Source: Semisulcospira habei
Taxonomy: Eukaryota; Mollusca; Gastropoda; Semisulcospiridae
Assembly (NCBI GenBank): GCA_036245525.1
Contig: BTPG01000008.1
Location: 30,072,731-30,136,730, forward strand
DNA: 64,000 bases
Direction of reading: 5' to 3'
Under the pieces are notes generated by a model. That model searched no databases. It was not told the DNA's origin and was given only the letters and a program-made list of their open reading frames with translations. The position numbers and the translations under genes were made by a program. Shown here one piece after another: positions 10,840 through 22,113 of the stretch. Each line of letters opens with the position of its first letter. Position 1 is the stretch's first letter.

Positions 10840-11051
10840 TTAACTGCCGAGAAAAACGTGAACAATACCCATCTGCAATAGGCATAGATCCTCATGAGCC
10901 CCCGCAGTTGCGGGGGCTCATGAGGATCTATGCCTCTTGCTGAAACCATTTTGTATGTGTCCATGTTTCTTCGACTGCTGGGGATCTTTGACGTAAAATT
11001 TACACTGATTTTAAATGCACAATCCTCATCCACTGGTAGTGAGGGGGTTAA
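10840..11051. mobile_element. B element with TTAA ends
   Basis: TTAACTGCCGAGAAAAACGT at the left; CACTGGTAGTGAGGGGGTTAA end at the right. The core 10875-10940 is near perfect. GACGTAAAATTTACACTGAT marks the site where other copies keep GAATTAACAAAG. Confidence 0.88.
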
Positions 11052-11118
11052 ATCAATTTTTAAAAAAAGGGGAGGGGGGGGGGGGTATTGGTTCACCCAG
11101 TCAAGACAAGCAATTATT

Positions 11119-11180
11119 CACACTGGTTGTCTCGCTCAATTCGCTACGGCGGAAGCGAATGGAGGGAGATAACCAATGTG
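11119..11180. repeat. Family C hairpin
   Basis: CACACTGGTTGTCTCGCTCA opposite GAGGGAGATAACCAATGTG, apex shortened. Confidence 0.75.
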
Positions 11181-11291
11181 GCAATTATACCCACTCCAAA
11201 CAGCCAAGTCACCCAGTCCATTCCGCCCACCCGATTGATTGATTGTTGATTTCCATCAGAAACCATTGATCAGAGCCTGAGGCGGCGCTTT

Positions 11292-11370
11292 GCAACTGCA
11301 AGAACCAGAGATTCTCACGAGCCCATGCAGTCGCAAGGCCGAGCTCATGAGAATCTATGCCTCATGCTGG
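11292..11370. repeat. B hairpin, diverged
   Basis: GAGATTCTCACGAGCCC opposite GAGCTCATGAGAATCTATGC. Confidence 0.65.
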
Positions 11371-11779
11371 GAGAAATGAAATATTCCGGCTTTGCCTCAG
11401 AATTTGGGCGTACGACTGTGATGTGTCGGTATACACCCGTCAGTGCCAGAGGCTGCATGTACCACGGTACCACACAGGCGATTGATTTGTTTTCCCATCC
11501 GAGTCGAACAGGAACGTTGTCGATTAGTCTGTAAGCATACGCCTGGTCGTACCAGTGTTTTTGCGGGATTTCTCGTACGGCATTTGCAATTGACTTTACC
11601 TTTTGGTCAGTATTTGGTCATAAAAACAGTTATTCACAAATACATGTAGAGACCGACAAAGTATCCTACTGTATTTAAAATTACACCTCCGCTTATAACG
11701 TAATTCGAATAAAGCAACTTCTAGTGGCATTTTCTTTTTATCCGAAAGTATTGTTTGCATTTGTGTATATTTTGGGCGT

Positions 11780-14700
11780 GGGCAGTGGGCAGATGTTCAC
11801 ATCTGCACGGGACATAGACGACCCCGCCCTCCACGAGTCCCCTGCTGCCTTGCAGGTTAGGTTTTGGATAACCAAAGGCTAGGGTGCTGACACGGTACCT
11901 GATTGGGTGTATGAACTTCCTTGATGAAGTCACCACTCAGGGCGAAAGAGTCTCATCGGCCACGTGTCCAGGACCAAGGCGAGCCACAAGTTATGTGGAG
12001 TTTCGGTTGTGGTTAACAGCCTGGAGAGAGATGGGCTCCGCCAGGCTCTTTTGCCCAAGACACACCACATGCAATGACAACCTTACCTCAATCCATACCG
12101 GATCGGTCGTCGCCCGGAACAAGGACCGCGCCTTCTGTCTTGCGCCAGGGCAGAGGTGTTAAGTGTGTTACTGGTGCACCATCACCATCAAAACTCCGTG
12201 CCAGAAACAACATCAGCATTGGCACTTGGAACGTCAGAACATTAAGAACGCCTGGAAAGGTAGAGAAACTGACACATGAAATGAACAGATACCATTGGAC
12301 CATCCTAGGACTGTGCGAAGTACGATGGAAGAACCTTGGGGAAACATCAACCCAGGAAAACCACAAACTGTACTTCAGTGGCAGAGAAGACAAACACGAA
12401 CAGGGTGTCGGATTTCTCGCCCACAAAGACACATCGTGAACACTGTCATGAGTTGTCGGCCAGTCTCCAGTAGGCTTATCACCATACGCTTGAGGGCAAC
12501 CCCATTTAATATCACCATTGTACAAGTTTATGCCCCAACAACAGACTATGGCGATGAGGAAATAGAAGACTTCTATGACCAACTGCAAGAAGTTCTGGAC
12601 CAGACCCCCAAGAAAGACATTCTTGTGGCGCAGGGAGACTGTAATGCCAAAATAGGAGAGGATGCTGCTAGGAACTGGAAAGGCACATGCGGATGCTACT
12701 GCAATGCAGAGACCAACGACAGAGGCTTAAGGCTCCTGGAATTTGCCAGTTCAAATGATCTAAAGCTGATGAACACGTTTGGCCCGCACAAAGCATCCAG
12801 AAGGTGGACATGGCACAGCCCGAACGGAGAGCACCATAACCAATTGACTACATCATGGTGAAGAGACGCTTCCAAACCAGCGTGAACATTGCCAAGACAA
12901 GAAGTTTTCCAGGAGCAGACATTGGAAGCGACCATGACTTAGTGATGATGACCTTCCGACTACGCCTAAAGAAGGTCAACAAGCAGGGTCCCACCAGAAT
13001 CAAGTTTGACCTCGAGAAGCTGAAAGACCCAGAGGTAGCGGAAGCCTTTCAGGCAAAGATAGGAGGAAAATTCGCACCACTGCTACTTCTAGATGCAGAA
13101 GACACGGACGTGGACACACTGATTGACACATTTAACACTGTTGTAACCCAAACAGCCAGTGAGATCCTTGGCAAACACCGACAAGCAAAGAAACCTTGGG
13201 TTACAGCTGACATCTTTGTTCTATGTGACAAGCGTCGAGAATTAAAGAAAAAGAAATCAGAGGTAGAATGAGCTAAACAATACAGGGAAATTAACCAGGA
13301 TATCAAGAAAAGCATGAAAAAGGCAAAGAATAAGTGGATTGAAGATCAGTGTAAACACGTAGAAGAAAATCTGAACAAAAATAATAGCAAAAAAAGCATA
13401 CCAGCTGGTGAAAGACCTGACCAGTGTAAAACAAGGAAGCTCCTCTATCATTCAAGATAGTGAAGGGAACTGTCTTACGGAAGACCAAGACATACTGAAG
13501 AGATGGACAGAGTACTGCTCAGATTTGTACAACCACCGAGCTGCAGGGGACCCAGGCATACTTGTCAACCCACCCGTGACCAACAATGGCAACTATCCCA
13601 TCCTCCAAGAAGAAGTAGAGGCTGCAGTGAAGTCGCTGAAAAAAGGGAAGGCAGCAGGAGCAGACAACATCCCTGCAGAGCTAGTCCAAGAAGGGGGAGA
13701 AGACACGATAAGCGCCTTACTAACAATCTGCAATAAGATCTGGCAGTCAGGGGATTGGCCCACACCATGGACCCAATCACTCATAATAACTCTCTCCAAA
13801 AAAGGCAACTTACATCAATGCCAGAACTATCGCACGATCAGTCTTATATCCCACCCAAGCAAAGTCATGTTAAAGATCCTACTGAACAGGCTAAAGCCAC
13901 AGGCAGAGGAAATCATAGCTGAGGAACAGGCAGGCTTCAGACCAGGGCGCAGCACAACTGAGCAGATCTTCAACCTGAGAGTTCTATGTGAGAGATACCT
14001 CCAGCACCAGCATGTCTTTGTGGATTTTAAGAAAGCATTTGACAGGGTGTGGCATGCAGCCCTTTGGTCCACCATGAAGCTATACAACATCAATGCCAAC
14101 CTGATCAAAGTCATAGCAAACCTTTACAACAAGGCCACTAGCGCAGTCTGCTTCAACGGCAAAATAGGAAGCTGGTTTAGGACTACAGTTGGAGTCAGAC
14201 AAGGCTGCTTGCGCTCACCTACTCTTTTCAACATCTTCCTGGAAAGAATCATGACGGACCCTCTGAAAGATCATAAAGGAACTGTCAGTATTGGAGGCAG
14301 AACATTAACGAACTTGCGCTTTGCGGACGACATTGATGGCCTTGCAGGAACAGAGAAGGAGCTAGCTCAGCTGGTGGAAAAGCTGGATAGCACAGCCATT
14401 GCATATGGGATGGAAATCAGTGCAGAGAAGACCAAACTGATGACCAATAACGCCAGTGGCATTGGCTCTGAAATCATGGTTGGAGGCCAAAAAAATGGAA
14501 ACAGTTAAGAAATTCAAATACCTAGGAGCCATTGTGACAGATGAGGGATCAAAACCAGAAATACTGTCCAGGATTGCGCAGACAACAGCAGCACTGACAA
14601 GATTGAAGACCATATGGAAGGACAGAAACATCACACTCTGCTCCAAGATCAGACTGATGCGCTCCTTAGTCATCTCAGTGTTCTTGTATGCCTGCGAGTC

Positions 14701-15135
14701 ATGGACCCTCACAGCAGACCTTGAAAGGAGGATACAAGCCACTGAAATGAGATGTTTTCGAAGGCTGCTTGGCATCTCATACAGAGATCACATCACAAAC
14801 GAGGAAGTGGGAAGCAGAATCAGGCAAGCCATCGGGCCATATGAAGACTTATTAGCCATTGTGAGAAAACGCAAACTGAAGTGGTATGGGCATGTCACAC
14901 GTTCAGCAGGGCTTGCCAAAACAATCCTGCAAGGCACTGTGCAAGGAGGACGAAGGAGAGGAAGACAGAGGAAAAGATGGGAGGACAATATCTCAGAGTG
15001 GACAGGACTGAAGCTGGGCGATACGCTGAGAATGGCAGAGAACAGAGAGGAATGGAGGGAGCTGGTTGTTAAGTCATCAGTGTTGCCCGAACGGTCGGCA
15101 AGACTACGGGATATAGATAGATAGATATATAGATA
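11780..15135 (+). mobile_element. RTE-like non-LTR retrotransposon, near full length, decayed
   Basis: The 5' UTR-like leader starts around 11780. It is followed by an AP-type endonuclease, a reverse transcriptase and a C-terminal region, and the copy ends in a (GATA)n tail (15112-15135), the short-repeat tail usual for RTE elements. The 5' edge is estimated from where leader-like sequence begins. No target duplication was identified. Confidence 0.82.
12074..15124 (+). pseudogene. RTE-like endonuclease-reverse transcriptase, broken ORF
   Basis: This would encode a protein for target-primed reverse transcription. The endonuclease starts at GTWNVRT (near 12220), has the Asp/Asn motif GDCNAKIG and ends with SDHDLV (near 12930). 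The reverse transcriptase follows, with NYRTISL, FVDFKKAFDRVWH, GVRQGC and a catalytic FADD at 14320-14331. The C-terminal part has WYGHVTR and a GRRRGRQRKRW basic stretch typical of RTE proteins in invertebrates. The reading frame is broken near 12430, near 12842, by a TGA at 13269-13271 (CGA to TGA would explain it), in an A-run near 13395, and in an A-run near 14490. All segments align in order, so this is one decayed copy rather than several genes. It is not translatable as it stands. Confidence 0.88.
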
Positions 15136-15621
15136 TTTTACATTTTTTCTCCAATACGTTTCGATTAGTCATTATAGGTAAGTGCACGCCGTGCGCCGTT
15201 TAACACAGACATTTTAGGATCTTTTGAACTCTGAATATGAAATATTGTTTTCATCCCGGCCTACGTCACACAACCAATCCCTTTAGGGCAAACCATACCA
15301 CGTGTCCTCGCTACAAAAACCCTTGTAGCGACTAATGGAAGACTTATTGTAACCCTCTTTCTGACGCGTCTTGGATGCCAGTTTTGTTCTATAAAAGATC
15401 ATCAGAACGTTCTAAAGTTACTTAGTGATGTTAGAAACAACAGGCACACTACTGGAGACTTGGCAACGTCATGAAAGATTTTAAAATTACGTGATAAGTC
15501 TGTTATGTATAAATGTATATTCCTTTGACGTCAGTCAGGTCTGGCGTGATCCAGGTAGGAAGATTTCTTCTTGATTTCTTTTACGAAAATAGTGGAAGAA
15601 TGAAAACGAATACGTTATTGG
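15136..15621. other. No feature seen
   Basis: Ordinary intergenic-like sequence without recognised repeats or coding frames. Confidence 0.4.
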
Positions 15622-15766
15622 TAGCAGGGGCTTGCTGCACGGACCCGTGTAGGCCTTCGGGAGGTCAAATGAACCATTGTACCCCGAAGGCCTTTGACCT
15701 TCGGGGTACAATGGTTCCTTTGACCTCCCGAAGGCCTACAAGGGTCCGTGTAGCAAACCCTTGCTA
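15622..15766. repeat. Family K palindrome, 145 bp
   Basis: The outer arms TAGCAGGGGCTTGCTGCACG and GTAGGCCTTCGGGAGGTCAA are mirrored on the right. The centre is CCCCGAAGGCCTTTGACCTT, itself part of a repeat of AAGGCC/GGCCTT blocks. Seen once. Confidence 0.85.
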
Positions 15767-15983
15767 AGAATAACTTATAAAACAGGATTTGTATAATATC
15801 GCGGTAAATCCCCATTGCTAAGTCCAAAGCAAAACAAAACATGTTCTGTATTGCAATGTGCGCTATCCTCCCGACTACAGAATTAGACTGATGTATCAGA
15901 AAATGTCACGCACAACGTGTTTTTAAATCAAACCACTCACATTAATTGATTCAACATTTTATAATGGGCTGGCGTTAAATACC

Positions 15984-16060
15984 TTAACCCATTTAACCCC
16001 GATGCACTACAACAGAAGATCGATTATAACAGCTGAAGGGTAGTGCCAGATTATTTATGA
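15984..16060. repeat. A element left half
   Basis: TTAACCCATTTAACCCCGAT, then GCTGAAGGGTAGTGCCAGAT, then unrelated DNA; the right half is gone. Confidence 0.6.
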
Positions 16061-16214
16061 TAATGTTTACAGTAGAGGTGACTGGTTTTTAACTACCGGT
16101 ACTATGTTTGTAGTTTATGTCTGTGATTCCATATTACTGATTAATTTATTCAATGTATGAGTGTGTATGTTTAGTCGAATGCTGATGTATATGTCTCAGT
16201 GGCGGATCAGTTAC

Positions 16215-16520
16215 CTCGAGGGGGGGGGGGGGGAGGGTTCCAACTTTATGTTTGGGACCTTCAGCCTCATACTGAAGCCTTCTCCGACCCTAGACCTTGC
16301 TTCCAGGGGCCGAAAAATATATAAAAAAAAACTGGGGGGAGGGGTGGGGGAGGGGGGGGGGAGAGCGGAAAGGGGGTGTGGGGGGGGGGGGAGAGATAGA
16401 GACAGAGAGAAGGCGCGCGTGCGTGTTAAGACTCTCACCATTCGCCAAAACTGATATCAAACAACCGGGGAAGGAGAGGGGGTGGGGGTGGGGGTGGGGG
16501 GTGGGTGGGGGGTGGGGTTC
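16215..16520. repeat. G-rich low-complexity region
   Basis: G-runs at 16220-16236, 16335-16395 and 16477-16516, separated by ordinary sequence. The Gly/Pro-rich ORFs here are artefacts. Confidence 0.85.
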
Positions 16521-16860
16521 CAAACACCCCAAAAAGGGACTTTGTTATAGCATTTAAAAAAAAAAAACTGGGTCTGGAACCCCCCTACAGATCCGCCCCT
16601 GTGCCCTGTACTATATTGTTATGTAGCCACTCCATAAAGTTTTTCCTTCTTTGACACATGTATTGATATATTGTATAACAAGCAAATTAATATTCATGAA
16701 TTTGTTTGATATACTTCCCTTTCCAAAATCCTTTGCGCGCCAAGAGTATATCTTGATGATATGTGCATTTTTTTTTAAAACGGAAGAGCGAAATATTTTC
16801 ATACGTCAACATTAATAAGCTTCTTATATGTAGTAGTAATGAAATACTTCTTAGTGTGTA

Positions 16861-16992
16861 ACAACGTTCGAAATTGACATCCTATACACAAACACGAACG
16901 ATGACCAGACGCCAGGAAAAGTGCGAGTCGCTGGACTGACTAGTGAAATTGACGAGATGTCAGCTGGCGATATTGGCAACCTGAGAAAATAA
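16861..16992 (+). pseudogene. Possible translational-GTPase-like coding fragment
   Basis: A 43-codon open stretch ends at TAA 16990-16992 and includes GKVRVAGLTSEIDEMSAGDI. This loosely resembles the beta-barrel domain II of EF-G-like GTPases (KVRV..L...E.....AGDI). No adjacent GTPase motifs are present, so it is either a decayed fragment or chance. Confidence 0.2.
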
Positions 16993-17228
16993 CTAAATAA
17001 ACAAACCTGCTGGCATTTCCCGCAATTATGCGTGATCTAGTAACAAGTAGAATTTACTTAGTAACACACACGATTATACAAAGCAATGGATGTGCTCAGA
17101 GTCAGACGAAATCTGCGCGCTAAGCCGATACTGATATGCAGTCGTCTGTCATTCATGTGTTTTGTCTGAACACCGCAAACAGCCGCAAAATAAATGTTTT
17201 GTTTCGTTTTGGACTGGGTGCATAAAAT

Positions 17229-17400
17229 TATATTGAGCAACATTTGCTTGATATAGTGCTGATAACCGACAGATGTGATTACTTGACTCGAATAAAATGT
17301 CCTCGTCTTACGACTCGGACATTTTGATTCGGGTCTCGTAATCACATCTGCCTCACCCTGTTATCGGCACTCTATATCAAGCAAAATGTTGGTCAATATA
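17229..17400. repeat. Family L palindrome, 172 bp
   Basis: TATATTGAGCAACATTTGCT and CAGATGTGATTAC arms are mirrored on the right with mismatches. The inner arms AAAATGTCCTCGTC/GACTCGGACATTTT are less exact. The ends are TATA. Confidence 0.7.
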
Positions 17401-17513
17401 ATATATCTGTTTTACTTACCTTTTAGTTTCTTATGCAATGGCGATTGTTAGTGTGAATAGATATGAAGCAGACCGTGTTCAGCTTCACTACTTGGGATTT
17501 ATACAGTATTATT

Positions 17514-17550
17514 ATCTTATCTTATCTTATCTTATCTTATCTTATCTTAA
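17514..17550. repeat. (TTATC)n tract
   Basis: Seven pentamers, possibly the tail of a lost non-LTR copy. Confidence 0.85.
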
Positions 17551-17664
17551 GATTTCCACCGCACGAGCAACACGGTTGTGAATGGGACAGCCAGCAAAGA
17601 CCACAGGGATTTGTCTGTTTGCGGCTAGATAAACATTTGTGGCAAGGAATGGGTACCCCAGTAG

Positions 17665-17742
17665 CAAAGGTCTTCGGGCCGACGACTGCCGCAGTCGGCC
17701 CGCGCATAGCTCCCGCCGTCGTCAGCCCGAGGGCCTTTTGCG
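17665..17742. repeat. Family G hairpin
   Basis: GCAAAGGTCTTCGGGCCGAC opposite GTCAGCCCGAGGGCCTTTTG. The middle is diverged. Confidence 0.75.
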
Positions 17743-17860
17743 CGCTGGATAGCATGATAGCAATGTGCCCTAACACCTGCACCTGTGAAGGATCACCTGT
17801 CGCGTCTCCGTCTATCGATCGTGATACACAGTCTGTCCTGCGATAAAATCCTAGTCATCT

Positions 17861-17926
17861 GCAAGAGGCATAGATCCTCATGGGCCCCCGCAATTGCGCG
17901 GGCCCATGAGGATCTATACCTCTTGC
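17861..17926. repeat. B hairpin
   Basis: GCAAGAGGCATAGATCCTCA left arm; the inner GGGCCCC/GGGCCC change is paired on both arms. Confidence 0.85.
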
Positions 17927-18240
17927 AGGAAAAGCGTTCCTCCGTGGGAGAGACTTGCAGGGGACGCGAATGACAGATTTGTCGCTCGATCGTCTACGGA
18001 CAGTCAGCCTCTAATATCCACCGCATACCCCAAGGGGTGTACATATTATATGAGATGTTCGCACAGGTCCAGTCTGGTCAGCCTATGTACACATTTTTTC
18101 TTCTTCTCCCAACACCAGCGATATGACATTGTTCGGTGATAGGCGCCTAGCTATTGCTCACTACTACATGTGAGGCACTGCAATCATCAGACACGCACTT
18201 GAGATCGTGGGTGTGTAGCAACACTCTGACTTACTTCCTT

Positions 18241-18590
18241 TCGCGTTGCTGTTTGTTGTTTTATGTGTTTCATCCAGAAAATAAAAAAAAAAAAAGGCCG
18301 TGCTCTGGCCTTTGTAGTCTCTAGACTCTGTAGGCTATAGTCTCTGTAGACACTGAATCGGGAGCAAAATCTTTCTTCTTAAATCATAAATTTTCTATAC
18401 TCATTTATAATTGAAAATCAATCTTTTATTTTGTCAACTCTACTTCTTTCGTGTAGATGTTTGCTGTTTTATTTGTTTCATCCAGAAAATTAAAAAGGTC
18501 TTTGTAGACTCTAGTTTTTGTAGAGTCTAGTCTGTGTAGACTCTAGTCTCTGTAGACACTAGTCTGGAGCAAATGCTGCTCTTTTGCTGC
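18241..18590. repeat. Tandem duplication, about 208 bp period
   Basis: TTTCATCCAGAAAAT occurs at 18268 and 18476, followed in each copy by TCTCTGTAGACACT and GGAGCAAA. Short GTAGACTCTAGTCT repeats lie within the units. Confidence 0.7.
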
Positions 18591-18901
18591 CTTATCGTTG
18601 ACTCACAGAACAACGACCATATTTCACTTGAATACGTCAATTTGGACAACGAGAGGAATAGTAATTCCGGATAAACACATTGTTCGTGTTGTTATATCCA
18701 AAGTTTGTTATAGACGAAGTCATTGACATAATATTAGTGCTGTTGCGACGTCTGAAAAAGTGTTGTTTTATCGGACTTGAGTTACTTTGTTATAAGCGAT
18801 GTATCTTGTAGTTCCTCGTGTCTCCGCATTGCGTCTCGCAGATAGGTCATGCTACGTCTGGCTTGGAATAGTCTTAACTTATTTAGTCCAGACACACCAC
18901 A

Positions 18902-19115
18902 TTAACTCATTCTACCCCAGACACACCACAGCAAGATAAGGATCGACCATGATAGTTCAAGGGTGATGCCAGAATAGCTTGGCGCCTATGGGCGCCAAGC
19001 TATTCTGGCATCACCCTTGAACTATCATGGTCGATCTGTGTCCTGCACTGCCACGCAGTTTTCAGAGGACAACGACAACATTTGGGGATTTCGGTGTTGG
19101 GGTAGAATGAGTTAA
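18902..19115. mobile_element. A element with TTAA ends
   Basis: TTAACTCATTCTACCCC and its exact inverted copy GGGGTAGAATGAGTTAA. The core 18941-19036 is almost perfect. It lies just right of another left end (TTAACTTATTTAGTCC at 18874). Confidence 0.92.
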
Positions 19116-19434
19116 GATATAGATCGACCCTGATAGTTCACGGGTGGTGCCAGAATAGCTTGGCTCACATACGGCCAAGCTATTCAGGCACCGCGCTTGC
19201 ACTATCAGGGTCGGCCCGTCTTTTGAGTTGTTATACATTCTTCTTTGCTTCTTCTCGCTCAAAAGATAAGTAGCGACTAAATTGTATACTTGTTTGTCTG
19301 TCTATTTTGAAGAAAAAAAAAACCCCCACATTTCTAAGCGTGTTTCTTTCTCCGTTGGGTTCTTCGGCTGTCCAGTCTTCAGAGGATAACTCCAGATCTG
19401 GGAATTTCGACTTTGGGCCACAATGGGTTCATTT
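19112..19434. mobile_element. A element interrupted by F-type sequence
   Basis: Core 19122-19214 (GATCGACCCTGATAGTTCAC). F right-arm sequence TTCTAAGCGTGTTTCTTTCT follows near 19333. The A right end (GTCTTCAGAGGATAACTCCA) resumes near 19378. Confidence 0.65.
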
Positions 19435-19673
19435 AACCACAACTCATATTACTTCACGGCTGTGAAGTGTTGTCAACGATTGCACGAAAATAGATCGCTG
19501 AACAGGGCACTGCAGACGAAAAGTGTCTTGTCGCGTGTACCCATGACAGCTTCATTCCTGTGTCTCTTGTCTCGTCTGCCCCCTCCCATGCGGAGTTCAA
19601 GTGTTTCGTCGAATGCGAATTCCATGCGCATCTCGGTAGCACATGTGACGGTCGCGGAGTTATTTAACCCATA

Positions 19674-19890
19674 TCATACTGAGGCTAAAAGCTTCAAATT
19701 TGTACACTGTCATATGCAAGCTACATTATAGTACTTACAGATAAAGATATCAGTAGACCGATGGCTTTAGTTCAAGGGTGGTGCCAGAATAGCTTGGCGC
19801 CTAGAGGCGCCAAGCTATTCTGGCACTACCCTTGAACTATTTTAGTAAAACCGTTTCACACATTGGTGTATTCCGAATGATAAGGGTTAA
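19674..19890. mobile_element. A2 element
   Basis: TTAACCCATATCATACTGAG to TTCCGAATGATAAGGGTTAA, the reverse orientation of the copy at 4325. Core 19768-19839 with apex CGCCTAGAGGCG. Confidence 0.88.
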
Positions 19891-20100
19891 ACATTTCATT
19901 GCCGAGAAAAGGTGAACACGATCCAGCTGCAAGAGGCACAGATCCTCATGAGCCCCCGCAGTTGCGGGGGCTCATGAGGATCTGTGCCTCTTGCTGACTC
20001 CACTTTGTGTCTATGTTCCTTGGACGGCTGGGGCTCTTTGGCGGTTCATTAACAAAGATTTTATAAACAAAATGCTCGATCACTGGCCGTGAAGGGGCCA
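19887..20100. mobile_element. B element sharing a TTAA with its neighbour
   Basis: It starts TTAAACATTTCATTGCCGAG. Core 19929-19994 (GAGGCACAGATCC paired with GGATCTGTGCCTC). GTTCATTAACAAAGATTTTA is the unoccupied internal TTAA. Confidence 0.85.
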
Positions 20101-20176
20101 CCAGGCGCTATTTGTTATTGGCTGTAGTCCGGCATTTCAGAGTCTCCTTTGATATTTGATCTCCCGCCTGTATACG

Positions 20177-20621
20177 TTAACTCATTCTACCTCAGACACA
20201 CCACAGCAAGATATGGATCAGAGAAGTACCCAAAGGAGAAAGAAACACGCTTAGAAAAGACGGGTACAACACAATTTATTAATATTTCGGGTAAATACCC
20301 TTTGTCAAAATAGACAAACAAACAAACAGAGAGATTAGCCGCTACTTATCTTCATTAGCAGAAGGAATGTGGCAACTCTATTAATAAATTGTGTTGTACC
20401 CGTCTTTTCTAAGCGTGTTTCTTTCTCCGGTGGGTACTTCTTTGCATTTTACACGCTTGGCAGTCACCTTTTTGGTCAGGATTGCTTAAGATATGGATCG
20501 ACCATGAGAGTTCAATTCTAGGGTGATGCCAGAATAGCGATCTGTGTCCTGCACTGCAATGCAGTCTTCAGAGGACAACGGCAAAATTTGGGGATTTCGG
20601 TCTTGGGGTAAAATGAGTTAA
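20177..20621. mobile_element. A element split by an F element
   Basis: Left end TTAACTCATTCTACCTCAGA, right end GGGGTAAAATGAGTTAA. The interrupted interior (GATATGGATC / GATATGGATCGACC) flanks the inserted F copy at about 20222-20490. Confidence 0.8.
20222..20490. mobile_element. F element
   Basis: Arms AGTACCCAAAGGAGAAAGAA and ACGGGTACAACACAATTTAT are mirrored at 20380-20443 around about 110 bp of unique interior. The distal end is CACGCTTGGCAGTCACCTTT. Confidence 0.8.
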
Positions 20622-20636
20622 GATACACATTGGTCC

Positions 20637-20715
20637 TTGACCCCCTGCCTGTCGGTAACGCTTTTTGTCGAGGTGATTCCTGCAGGAACGTTAATAACAG
20701 CTAAAGGGTTATAAA
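20637..20715. repeat. H element remnant
   Basis: CCTGTCGGTAACGCTTTTTG, ATTCCTGCAGGAA and AGCTAAAGGGTTA keep the order of H with a shortened right arm. Confidence 0.6.
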
Positions 20716-20766
20716 CGAACATTTGGGCGTCGTCCTCTGCATACAGATTACATACCAGTTTCTGCA

Positions 20767-20858
20767 GCAGATCGATTGTGATAGTTCAGTGGTAGTGCCA
20801 GAATCAGTTGTCTCGCACCATGTTATTCTGACACTACCCGTAAATTACATTGGTCGGT
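20767..20858. repeat. A hairpin, diverged
   Basis: GATCGATTGTGATAGTTCAG opposite ACTACCCGTAAATTACATTG; the GGCGCC apex is lost. Confidence 0.65.
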
Positions 20859-21041
20859 CTGTCTAATGCTTTGTGGGTGTGTTTGATTCAGACCAGATCG
20901 TGACTGACTAGGCCCTACCAAACCTGAAAATTGCACAAACACAAGCAACGCAAAAATGTAAATTGTATACTCTGGAAAGGGCAAGGAAAAAACATGCACG
21001 AAATGCTTTTTTTTTTTTTAAAAGAAGAAGTTTTAAGCCGT

Positions 21042-21505
21042 TCAGTGCCCAGAAAAATTGAACGCCACACTTCTGCAAGAGGTTATGGATCTTCATGAGC
21101 CACCGCAGTTGCGAGGGCTCACGAGGATTTATGCCTCTTGTTGACACCACTTTGAATCAATGTTCCTGGACCAGCTAGAGTTTTCTGGTGTTGAGTTAAC
21201 TCATTCTACCTCAAGACTGAAATCCTTAAATGTTGCCGTTGTCCTCTGAAGACTGCATTGCAGTGCAGGACACAGATCGACCATGATAGTTCAAGGGTGA
21301 TGCCAGAATAGCTTGGCGCCCATCGACCATGATAGTTCAAGGGTGATGCCAGAATAGCTTGGCGCCCATAGGCGCCAAGCTATTCTGGCATCACCCTTGA
21401 ACTATCATGGTCGATCATTATCTTCAAGTGGTGTGTCTGGGGTAAAATGAATTAACAAAGATTGCAGAAACGCAGTCTGCGTCGATTGGCGTTGGAACGG
21501 TTAAT
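21042..21505. mobile_element. B element with an A element in its TTAA
   Basis: Left part GTTCAGTGCCCAGAAAAATT, core 21077-21140, then GTGTTGAGTTAA at 21199. After the A insertion, TTAACAAAGATTGCAGAAAC resumes at 21452, reaching the right end at about 21505. Confidence 0.82.
21196..21455. mobile_element. A element with duplicated left arm
   Basis: TTAACTCATTCTACCTC to GGGGTAAAATGAATTAA. The left arm of the hairpin occurs twice, at 21276-21320 and 21322-21366 (46-bp period). The single right arm is 21371-21416. Confidence 0.9.
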
Positions 21506-21661
21506 CGCATTGGCGTTTTACTTTTCTAACGCACGGGTTAGAAAGATAGATCGACTAAGCATAAAAAAATAGACCGAAATACGCCTACATTATGCAATTG
21601 TTGCGAAACGTTTGAAAGGCAAAAGCGCAGACGAGAATTCCCTTTGCACAGAATTACAAAC

Positions 21662-21875
21662 TTAACTCATTCAGCCCAACGGCCGTACTTCCCAAATTTG
21701 GGAGGCGTCATCTAATGACTATGCACCAGTTGCAGGAGATGGATCGACCATGATAATTCAAGGGCATTGCCAGATTAGCTTGGCGCCGACAGGCACCAAG
21801 CTAATCTGGCACTACCCTTGAATTAGCATGGTCGACTCATCTCCTGCTGTAGTACGTCAAGGCTGAATTGGTTAA
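21662..21875. mobile_element. A element with TTAA ends
   Basis: TTAACTCATTCAGCCCAACG to GGCTGAATTGGTTAA. Outer arms GCAGGAGATGGATCGACC from 21732 to 21847. Confidence 0.88.
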
Positions 21876-22058
21876 CTCGATCAGTGCCAGCTGACGCAGG
21901 CTGTATTTCTGCAATCTTCGTTAATTTCAACACCAACAAACCCTAGCCGTGCCAGGAACACGGATTCAAATCAGCATCAGCAACTGCGGTGGCTCATGAG
22001 GATCTATACCTCTTAGTGTTGGGTGGTGTTCAAATTTCCTTGGCACTGAACGGCTTAA
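21872..22058. mobile_element. B-type element missing left hairpin arm
   Basis: Shares its left TTAA with the preceding element. TTAACTCGATCAGTGCCAGC to CACTGAACGGCTTAA. Only the right arm GGCTCATGAGGATCTATACC remains. Confidence 0.75.
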
Positions 22059-22113
22059 AAAAGAAGAATAGCCTCGTACTTCACGATACACAGTCATTCA
22101 GTTTCTACCATCT

